Shown here piece after piece: positions 58,187 to 64,000 of a stretch of 64,000 bases of DNA. How positions within the stretch are numbered: the stretch's first letter is position 1; each line of letters starts with the position of its first letter. The notes below the pieces were generated by a model. It was not told where the DNA came from. It made no database searches and was given only the letters and a program-made list of their open reading frames with translations. Source of the stretch: Clostridia bacterium. Lineage in GTDB: Bacteria; Bacillota; Clostridia; Oscillospirales; Acutalibacteraceae. A program made the translations under genes and the position numbers. Where the stretch lies: assembly GCA_017465465.1 (NCBI GenBank), contig JAFTWE010000052.1, positions 24,408 to 88,407 on the forward strand. The letters run 5' to 3'.

Positions 58187-59575
58187 TTATTTTTGCCATT
58201 TATAGGGCTTTTTGCTTTTAACCCAATCTTTTTTAATTACCTGACGCGACCTTGCAAGAGCAAGTGCATCTGCTGGAACATTTTCTGTAATAACAGAGCC
58301 TGCCGCTGTGTAAGCGTTGTCGCCAACCTCAACGGGCGCCACAAGATAAGTGCTGCAGCCGATGAAAGCATTGTCACCCACAACGGTGCGGTTTTTATCT
58401 TTGCCGTTATAGTTAACTGTTGCACAGCCGCAACCCACATTAACATTTTTGCCAAAATCAGCGTCACCAAGGTAGGTGAGGTGAGCAATGCTGGTTTTGT
58501 CACCGATGTTTGCATTCTTAAGCTCAACAAAGTTACCGATTTTAACCCCTTCACCAACCACGCAGTCGGGGCGGATGCGAACAAACGGACCGATGTGAGC
58601 GCCGTTTTTAACCGTTGAAGAGTAAACCTGAGTGTTGTTAAGCTCAACATTATCTTCAACCGTTGAGTTATCAATAAGGCTGTTAGGGCCGATAACACAG
58701 CCTGAGCCTATAACTGAGCCGTTTTTGATGATTGTGCCGGGAAGGATTTCGGTGTCTGTTCCGATTTTGCAGTCGGGGTCAATAATAACTCCGTCTATGC
58801 AGGGAATGGAAACGCCGCTTCTCATTTTATCAAAAAGAACAGCCTTTCTTGCAATTTCGTTAAGCTCATAAAGCTGAGCTCTGTCGTTAGCACCAAGCAC
58901 AACATCACTGCTCTTTGCCTTGAATGCCGAAGCACGCTTGTGAGCCTTGATGATGATTTCAATAGCGTCTGTGAGATAATATTCCTTGCCATCCTCGTGG
59001 TTTTCAATAATAGAATCAAGAGCCTTGAGCAAATCGGAGCACTTGAACCAATAAGCGCCTGAATTAACCTCGGTAATTTCTTTTTGCTCGTCGGTGGCTT
59101 CCTTTTCTTCCACTATGGCTTTAATGAGCCTTTTTTCGTTTCTTACAATTCTGCCGTAACCAAATGGGTTTGCAACATTTGCGGTAATTACCGTAGCGCT
59201 GTTGTCAAGCTCAATGTGGTGGTCAAGGGCATTGTGAATAGTGTCACTGTCCATAAGAGGGGCATCACCGTTGAGGATAAGCACATTGCCGTCTTTATGA
59301 GAAAGCAAAAATTCCTTTGCCTGCATAACGGCGTGGCCTGTGCCCAATCTTTCTGATTGAAGAACGGTTTTGTACTCTGCGTTAAGATGAGCTTCAAGAA
59401 GGTCATTGCGGTAGCCTGTTACAACGCAGATGTCATTAACACCGCCGTTTTTTGCGGCATCAATAACCCAGTTAATCATTGGCTTGAAAAGTACCTCAGC
59501 CATAACCTTGGGTTTTGCCGATTTCATTCTGGTGCCTTCACCTGCGGCAAGAATAACAGCACAGTTGGAGTTCAT
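58187..59575 (-). CDS. glmU: Bifunctional GlcNAc-1-P uridyltransferase / GlcN-1-P acetyltransferase
   Basis: About 462 residues from the ATG at 59575 behind AGGAGGA. The N-terminal half carries LAAGEGTRMKS and the uridyltransferase fold (LNGDAPLMD); the C-terminal half is a left-handed beta helix of hexapeptide repeats, ending with the acetyl-CoA region NYNGKDKNRTVVGDNAFIG. It makes UDP-GlcNAc for peptidoglycan and wall polymers. First gene of the minus-strand glmU-lipoprotein-pth operon. Confidence 0.96.
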   Translation of the reverse strand: MNSNCAVILAAGEGTRMKSAKPKVMAEVLFKPMINWVIDAAKNGGVNDICVVTGYRNDLLEAHLNAEYKTVLQSERLGTGHAVMQAKEFLLSHKDGNVLILNGDAPLMDSDTIHNALDHHIELDNSATVITANVANPFGYGRIVRNEKRLIKAIVEEKEATDEQKEITEVNSGAYWFKCSDLLKALDSIIENHEDGKEYYLTDAIEIIIKAHKRASAFKAKSSDVVLGANDRAQLYELNEIARKAVLFDKMRSGVSIPCIDGVIIDPDCKIGTDTEILPGTIIKNGSVIGSGCVIGPNSLIDNSTVEDNVELNNTQVYSSTVKNGAHIGPFVRIRPDCVVGEGVKIGNFVELKNANIGDKTSIAHLTYLGDADFGKNVNVGCGCATVNYNGKDKNRTVVGDNAFIGCSTYLVAPVEVGDNAYTAAGSVITENVPADALALARSRQVIKKDWVKSKKPYKWQK

Positions 59576-59638
59576 AAGCAATCCTCCTAAACAATATTAA
59601 AATGGGTATATTAAAATTTATAACATACATCCAATCTA

Positions 59639-59667
59639 ATTATGCCACAAACTGTATTAAATTACAA
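59639..59667 (-). promoter_or_regulatory. Promoter of the glmU operon
   Basis: Minus-strand TTGTAA (59667-59662), 17 nt, CATAAT (59644-59639). Confidence 0.55.
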
Positions 59668-59681
59668 GTAATAATTGCGTA

Positions 59682-59918
59682 TTATCTGTTGTTTCCATAA
59701 AATAACTCTTCAAAGGAAACTCCGTAAATTTCCTTTAACAGCAATATTTCATCAGCATATATGTGCCTTTGTGCCACTTCAATTTTTGCAAGGGCACTCC
59801 TTGTTATATCGCAACCGCTCAGTTGCATTTTTGCGGCAACTGTTTCTTGTGTCATTTTTTTGCTTTCTCGAATTCTTCGCAGGTTTGAGCCGAATATCTT
59901 TTCAAAATTTGTATCCAT
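59682..59918 (-). CDS. XRE-family repressor
   Basis: About 78 residues; the ATG at 59918 has GGAGTGG upstream, and a longer frame to 59987 runs into the operator region. It is a bare helix-turn-helix (LRRIRESKKMTQETVAAKM, DITRSALAKIEVAQRHIYA). Divergent from a membrane protein and lipoprotein pair, across two near-identical palindromes that are its likely targets. No terminator separates it from glmU. Confidence 0.85.
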   Translation of the reverse strand: MDTNFEKIFGSNLRRIRESKKMTQETVAAKMQLSGCDITRSALAKIEVAQRHIYADEILLLKEIYGVSFEELFYGNNR

Positions 59919-59934
59919 TATGCCACTCCTCTCT

Positions 59935-59955
59935 GCACCAAAATAAGTGCAAAAA
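59935..59955. promoter_or_regulatory. Operator copy 1
   Basis: GCACCAAAATAAGTGCAAAA: palindromic GCAC-N8-GTGC with an A run. It sits between the repressor start and the -35 of the divergent promoter. Confidence 0.65.
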
Positions 59956-59959
59956 CTTC

Positions 59960-59988
59960 TTGACATAATTCTATCCGCGTGATACACT
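59960..59988 (+). promoter_or_regulatory. Promoter of the membrane protein-lipoprotein pair
   Basis: TTGACA (59960-59965), 17 nt, TACACT (59983-59988), held between the two operator copies. Confidence 0.75.
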
Positions 59989-59994
59989 GATTTT

Positions 59995-60015
59995 GCACCT
60001 ATATAAGTGCAAAAA
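59995..60015. promoter_or_regulatory. Operator copy 2
   Basis: GCACCTATATAAGTGCAAAA: differs from copy 1 at two bases and lies exactly 60 bp further, over the expected transcription start. Confidence 0.65.
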
Positions 60016-60034
60016 GATATTTAGGAGGATGTAT

Positions 60035-60514
60035 ATGGAAAAAACGAAATTAGGGGTTAAAGTTTGTCTGCTGGGTGCATTGGGTTATTGGCTCTCAATG
60101 TTCGGCGGATTTATTCCTGCTATGTTGCTTTGTGGCTATGTTTTGTTGCTTGAAAATGATAAATGGCTTAAAAAGACTACATTGAACGCATTAATGCTTT
60201 CTGTATTCTTTGGCGTGATTTCAGGAATTATTTCAGTTTTTCCCGATATAGTTGGTTTTATTAACAGTTTCTTTGGTATTTTTTCCGGACATTTTTATGC
60301 CGACGGATTTAACAGTTTCATAAATCTTTTACTCCATGTTGTTAGTATTGCTGAAACCATAATGTTTATAGTTTTAGGATTTGTATCACTTAGGCAGAAA
60401 GACATTACCGTTCCTTTTGTTTCAAAATTTGTTGACAAGTATTTTGAAGAGAAAGAAAATAATTGTTGCCACAAAGAGGTAGAGGCTGTTGAAGAAGAGG
60501 TGAAGACAGAATGA
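60035..60514 (+). CDS. Orphan small multi-pass membrane protein
   Basis: About 159 residues from the ATG at 60035 with AGGAGG upstream. Four hydrophobic segments (VCLLGALGYWLSMFGGFIPA, NALMLSVFFGVISGIISVF, a third in the FINLLLHVV region, and AETIMFIVLGFVSL partly joined to it) and a Cys/Glu-rich tail. The build is like DUF4870-type small membrane proteins, but I do not assign a family. Its stop overlaps the next start (ATGA), so it works with the lipoprotein gene. Confidence 0.65.
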   Translation: MEKTKLGVKVCLLGALGYWLSMFGGFIPAMLLCGYVLLLENDKWLKKTTLNALMLSVFFGVISGIISVFPDIVGFINSFFGIFSGHFYADGFNSFINLLLHVVSIAETIMFIVLGFVSLRQKDITVPFVSKFVDKYFEEKENNCCHKEVEAVEEEVKTE

Positions 60515-61191
60515 AAAGAGTAAGGATTTTTGCTGCTGGTTTTCTTATTTTTTCTTTTTTGCTTATTTTGTGTTCTTGTTCTTTTGACGCAGGAAAAATG
60601 TCAAATAATATGGAAGAGTCTGATATAGTAGACGAGCATTACCAGGATTTTGCAGATAAAGAATATATTGAAGAAGAAACAACTGTTGTGACTACTACTG
60701 CCACAACCACTACTGTCACAACCACAACAGAACCGTTTATTACTTCCGAGAAGTTAGAGGAAATGATAAAAAATCAAGATGTTAGAGTTGTGAGTACAGA
60801 ACTTATCATACAGGAAGAAAGTTATGGAGGCAAAGCGGCATATCCGGATTTGTTGAGTGCTGTTGTTAGAAATGATTCGGATTATGATTTAAAGAATGTT
60901 GTCGTGGCTTATGTCGCTTGGGACAAAAATAATCTTCCAGTTAAAATTGCTGAGCAATGGGAGTTTGATGGGGGAGCATATGTAGCTGCTTGCAACTTTA
61001 GCGATGCTAACATAGTTCCTGGTAGCGAATACGGAAAGGGTGCAGGCTTTGCTTTAAGTCGTGATTGTAGGACATTACATCAGTTCAAGGCTATTGTAGT
61101 GAGTTTTGAAACTTTCGAAGGTGGTACTTGGACGAATCCATATTATAATTATTGGGTAAAGCTCTATGCAGGAGAAAGATTGGAAAAGTAA
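60511..61191 (+). CDS. Lipoprotein with Thr-rich linker
   Basis: 226 residues. A signal peptide ends in a lipobox (LILCSC). After an acidic stretch comes a Thr-rich linker (about residues 50-72, with TTTATTTTVTTTTEP) and a globular beta-rich domain (AVVRNDSDYDLKNVVVAYVAW, then NYWVKLYAGERL), which resembles small extracytoplasmic domains such as DUF5780; this match is from memory and uncertain. It is translationally coupled to the membrane protein upstream. Likely exposed on the cell surface. Confidence 0.7.
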   Translation: MKRVRIFAAGFLIFSFLLILCSCSFDAGKMSNNMEESDIVDEHYQDFADKEYIEEETTVVTTTATTTTVTTTTEPFITSEKLEEMIKNQDVRVVSTELIIQEESYGGKAAYPDLLSAVVRNDSDYDLKNVVVAYVAWDKNNLPVKIAEQWEFDGGAYVAACNFSDANIVPGSEYGKGAGFALSRDCRTLHQFKAIVVSFETFEGGTWTNPYYNYWVKLYAGERLEK

Positions 61192-61201
61192 ACTGTCTTT
61201 G

Positions 61202-61232
61202 AAAACGGGTTGGTTTCAGCCCGTTTTTCTTT
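61202..61232 (+). terminator. Terminator after the lipoprotein gene
   Basis: Stem AAAACGGG (61202-61209) with CCCGTTTT (61220-61227), extended inward by GTT/AGC pairs to a 4-nt loop, then a T-rich tail. Confidence 0.85.
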
Positions 61233-61294
61233 TCTTTCGTCACTTGATACAAAAAAATCCTTGTGACCCTCAAACAAATTTTAACAAAAAAGTA

Positions 61295-61324
61295 TAGACA
61301 TTCTGCCCAAAGCTGTGTTATACT
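61295..61324 (+). promoter_or_regulatory. Promoter of ppdK
   Basis: TAGACA (61295-61300), 18 nt, TATACT (61319-61324). Confidence 0.6.
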
Positions 61325-61336
61325 ATAAGGCGAATA

Positions 61337-61361
61337 TTAAGGGGATAATTCTGCCCCTTAA
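61337..61361 (+). promoter_or_regulatory. Hairpin in the ppdK 5' untranslated region
   Basis: Perfect 8-bp inverted repeat TTAAGGGG (61337-61344) / CCCCTTAA (61354-61361) with a 9-nt loop, just after the expected transcription start. Without a T run it is not a terminator; it may stabilise the mRNA or bind a protein. Confidence 0.55.
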
Positions 61362-61391
61362 ATCCATATTAAAATATTGGAGGTAATTACA

Positions 61392-64000
61392 ATGGCACAG
61401 AAATTTGTTTACCTTTTCAAAGAGGGCGACGCATCAATGCGCGAAATCCTCGGCGGTAAAGGTGCTAACCTTGCAGAGATGACCAAAATCGGTCTTCCTG
61501 TACCCCAGGGCTTCACTATTTCAACAGAAGCTTGTACTCAGTATTATGAGGATGGCAGAAAGATTAACGATGACATCCAGGCTGAGATTATGGAATACAT
61601 CGTTAAGATGGAAGAAATTACCGGCAAAAAGTTCGGTGACAAAGAGAATCCTCTTCTCGTTTCAGTTCGTTCAGGCGCTCGTGCTTCAATGCCCGGTATG
61701 ATGGATACAATCCTCAACCTTGGTCTTAATGAAGATGTTGTTGAAGCTATTTCTGCTAAGTCAGGCAATCCCCGTTGGGCTTGGGACTGCTACAGAAGAT
61801 TCATCCAGATGTATTCTGACGTAGTTATGGAAGTTGGTAAGAAGTACTTTGAAGAGCTTATCGACGAAATGAAAGAAAAGAAAGGCGTTAAGCAGGACGT
61901 TGAGCTTACCGCTGATGACCTCAAAGAGCTTGCAGGTCAGTTCAAGGCTGAATACAAATCAAAGATTGGCAGCGATTTCCCCGCAGACCCCAAAGAGCAG
62001 CTTATGGGCGCTGTTGAGGCTGTTTTCCGTTCATGGGACAACCCCCGTGCAAACGTTTACCGTCGTGATAACGATATTCCTTACTCATGGGGTACAGCTG
62101 TTAACGTTCAGATGATGGCTTTCGGTAACATGGGTGATGATTGCGGTACAGGTGTTGCTTTCACACGTGACCCCGCAACAGGTGAAAAAGGCCTTATGGG
62201 TGAGTTCCTTGTAAATGCACAGGGTGAAGACGTTGTTGCCGGTGTTCGTACTCCGATGCCTATCGCTGAAATGGCAGAGAAGTTCCCTGAAGCTTTTGAA
62301 GAATTCACAAAGGTTTGCGCAATTCTTGAAGACCACTACAGAGATATGCAGGATATGGAGTTCACTGTTGAAGCAGGCAAGCTCTATATGCTCCAGACAA
62401 GAAACGGTAAGAGAACAGCTAAGGCTGCTCTTAAGATTGCTTGTGACCTCGTTGACGAAGGTATGATTGACGAGAAGCAGGCAGTTGCTATGATTGACCC
62501 CCGTAACCTTGACACACTTCTTCATCCTCAGTTTGATGCTAAAGCTCTTAAGGCTGCAACTCCTGCAGGTAAGGGTCTTGGCGCATCTCCCGGTGCTGCT
62601 TGCGGTAAAGTTGTTTTCACAGCTGAAGACGCAGAAGCTTGGAACGCAAGAGGAGAAAAAGTTGTTCTTGTTCGTCTTGAAACATCACCTGAAGACATCA
62701 CAGGTATGAAAGCTTCTCAGGGTATCCTCACTGTTCGCGGTGGTATGACATCTCACGCAGCTGTTGTTGCTCGTGGTATGGGTACTTGCTGTGTATCAGG
62801 TTGCGGCGAAATCAAAATGGACGAAGAAAACAAGAAGTTTGAGCTCGCAGGCAAAACTTATGTTGAAGGCGATTACATTTCAATCGACGGTTCAACAGGT
62901 AACATCTATGACGGCATCATTCCTACAGTTGACGCTGAAATCGCCGGCGAATTCGGCAGAATTATGGATTGGGCTGACAAATACAGAACTCTTAAGGTTC
63001 GCACAAATGCTGATACTCCTGCTGACGCTAAGAAGGCAAGAGAACTCGGCGCTGAAGGTATCGGCCTTTGCCGTACAGAGCATATGTTCTTCGAAGCTGA
63101 CAGAATCGCAGCATTCCGTGAAATGATTTGCTCTGATACAGTTGAAGACAGAGAAGCAGCACTTGATAAGATTCTTCCTTATCAGCAGGGCGACTTCGAG
63201 GCTCTCTATGAAGCTCTTGAAGGCAACCCCGTTACAATCCGTTTCCTTGACCCACCCCTTCATGAGTTTGTTCCCACAGAAGAAGCAGACATCAAAGCTC
63301 TTGCTGACGCTCAGGGCAAATCAGTTGAAGATATCAAGGCTATCATCGCATCTCTTCATGAGTTCAACCCAATGATGGGTCACCGTGGATGCCGTCTTGC
63401 AGTAACATATCCTGAAATTGCTGCAATGCAGACAAAGGCTGTTATCCGCGCTGCTATCAATGTTCAGAAGGCTCATGCAGATTGGAACGTTGTTCCTGAA
63501 ATTATGATTCCTCTTATCGGCGACGTTAAGGAACTTAAGTTCGTTAAGAAGGTTGTTGTTGAAACTGCTGATGCTGAAATCGCAGCTGCAGGCGTTGAGC
63601 TTAAGTACGAAGTTGGTACAATGATTGAAATTCCAAGAGCTTGTATCACAGCTGACGAAGTTGCTAAGGAAGCTGACTTCTTCTGCTTCGGTACTAACGA
63701 CCTTACTCAGATGACTTACGGCTTCAGCCGTGACGACGCTGGTAAGTTCCTCACAGCTTACTATGACAGCAAGATTTTTGAAAACGACCCATTCGCAAAG
63801 CTTGACCAGAACGGCGTTGGCGCTCTTATGGAAATGGCAGTTGCAAAGGGTAAGGCAAGCGGTAAGAACCTCCACTACGGTATCTGCGGTGAACACGGCG
63901 GTGACCCCGTATCAGTTGAGTTCTGCCATAAGATTGGCCTTAACTATGTTTCTTGCTCACCTTTCCGCGTTCCGATTGCTCGCCTCGCTGCAGCTCAGGC
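61392..64000 (+). CDS. ppdK: Pyruvate phosphate dikinase (3' end cut off)
   Basis: 869 codons are visible from the ATG at 61392, behind TTGGAGG; no stop occurs before the window end, and the family is about 875 residues, so nearly all is here. It interconverts pyruvate, ATP and phosphate with PEP, AMP and pyrophosphate, serving glycolysis or gluconeogenesis in anaerobes. The N-terminal ATP-grasp part (GGKGANLAEMTKIGLPVP), the phospho-histidine loop GGMTSHAAVVARGMG and the C-terminal PEP-site Cys in YGICGEHGGDP are intact. Codon use is strongly biased, as expected for a highly expressed gene. Confidence 0.96.
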   Translation, partial: MAQKFVYLFKEGDASMREILGGKGANLAEMTKIGLPVPQGFTISTEACTQYYEDGRKINDDIQAEIMEYIVKMEEITGKKFGDKENPLLVSVRSGARASMPGMMDTILNLGLNEDVVEAISAKSGNPRWAWDCYRRFIQMYSDVVMEVGKKYFEELIDEMKEKKGVKQDVELTADDLKELAGQFKAEYKSKIGSDFPADPKEQLMGAVEAVFRSWDNPRANVYRRDNDIPYSWGTAVNVQMMAFGNMGDDCGTGVAFTRDPATGEKGLMGEFLVNAQGEDVVAGVRTPMPIAEMAEKFPEAFEEFTKVCAILEDHYRDMQDMEFTVEAGKLYMLQTRNGKRTAKAALKIACDLVDEGMIDEKQAVAMIDPRNLDTLLHPQFDAKALKAATPAGKGLGASPGAACGKVVFTAEDAEAWNARGEKVVLVRLETSPEDITGMKASQGILTVRGGMTSHAAVVARGMGTCCVSGCGEIKMDEENKKFELAGKTYVEGDYISIDGSTGNIYDGIIPTVDAEIAGEFGRIMDWADKYRTLKVRTNADTPADAKKARELGAEGIGLCRTEHMFFEADRIAAFREMICSDTVEDREAALDKILPYQQGDFEALYEALEGNPVTIRFLDPPLHEFVPTEEADIKALADAQGKSVEDIKAIIASLHEFNPMMGHRGCRLAVTYPEIAAMQTKAVIRAAINVQKAHADWNVVPEIMIPLIGDVKELKFVKKVVVETADAEIAAAGVELKYEVGTMIEIPRACITADEVAKEADFFCFGTNDLTQMTYGFSRDDAGKFLTAYYDSKIFENDPFAKLDQNGVGALMEMAVAKGKASGKNLHYGICGEHGGDPVSVEFCHKIGLNYVSCSPFRVPIARLAAAQ

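Noticed and set aside
63321..63896. 191-codon minus-strand frame within ppdK
   Set aside because: Antisense shadow of ppdK, where the plus-strand codons give intact catalytic motifs.
1..64000. CRISPR array, rRNA or tRNA genes, insertion sequences
   Set aside because: I looked for regularly spaced direct repeats, cloverleaf-like segments and transposase motifs on both strands and found none.

Overview
The window looks like chromosome of a gut-type low-to-mid GC Firmicute, most likely a clostridial Ruminococcaceae/Oscillospiraceae-like bacterium. The reasons are an IspH reductase fused to ribosomal protein S1, strong AGGAGG ribosome binding sites, TTGACA-N17-TATAAT promoters, a SigH-like sigma factor, CarD and LCP envelope proteins, a GPH sugar symporter, and pyruvate phosphate dikinase. 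The lineage is inferred; no rRNA or tRNA gene is present. Two genes are cut by the window edges: ispH-rpsA at the left and ppdK at the right. No stretch longer than 300 bases lacks a gene.

Layout. 1-1.8 kb: end of the IspH-S1 fusion. 1.8-4.2 kb: rfbACD (dTDP-rhamnose, without rfbB). 4.3-6.4 kb: vitamin B6 salvage (PLP kinase plus an ECF S component) and a radical SAM protein. 6.4-9.2 kb: truB-nadE. 9.4-11.3 kb: SigH-like factor, a structured spacer, a zinc-ribbon protein and a glycerophosphodiesterase. 11.4-17.1 kb: a small orphan gene and a glycan operon (GH29 fucosidase, HAD phosphatase, GH38 mannosidase). 17.2-19.4 kb: malQ and birA. 19.4-24.1 kb: a compact phage-derived cassette holding a CI/LexA-like repressor, a two-HTH regulator behind a promoter carrying an SOS-box match, a tail-like protein with an M14-peptidase-like region, an M23-SH3 endolysin and holin genes, with no capsid, terminase or integrase. 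24.2-29.3 kb: GT4 glycosyltransferase, a second GH38 mannosidase and a surface protein.

29.3-37.6 kb is a complete shikimate/Phe/Tyr operon (DAHP synthase, tyrA, aroB, aroA, aroC, pheA, aroE-aroK fusion, aroQ). It is preceded by a consensus promoter, a 30-residue leader peptide with 11 Phe/Tyr codons, and a strong terminator, which is the layout of ribosome-mediated transcription attenuation. 37.6-42 kb is accessory: a chain of five abutting hairpins, a frameshifted gene, a GNAT acetyltransferase, a secreted lipase-like hydrolase with a GtrA-like membrane protein, and an XRE regulator divergent from an orphan membrane protein. 42-50.6 kb is a myo-inositol catabolic operon (GPH symporter, iolC, iolB, a metallophosphoesterase, iolD, iolE, iolG, a Nudix hydrolase); iolA and iolJ are not in the window.

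50.6-55.4 kb is an envelope operon on the minus strand (alkaline phosphatase, lipase-like hydrolase, SdpI-like protein, LCP ligase). 55.5-59.6 kb holds CarD, trmL, a small protein, pth, a lipoprotein and glmU. 59.7-61.2 kb is another small accessory module: an XRE repressor facing a membrane protein and a lipoprotein across two near-identical operators exactly 60 bp apart. ppdK closes the window.

The strongest leads are the phage-derived lysis cassette without virion genes and the aromatic leader-peptide attenuator. After these come the hairpin-chain repeat, the in-frame internal ribosome binding site in the IspH-S1 fusion, and the GH38 enzyme whose expected nucleophile aspartate is a phenylalanine.
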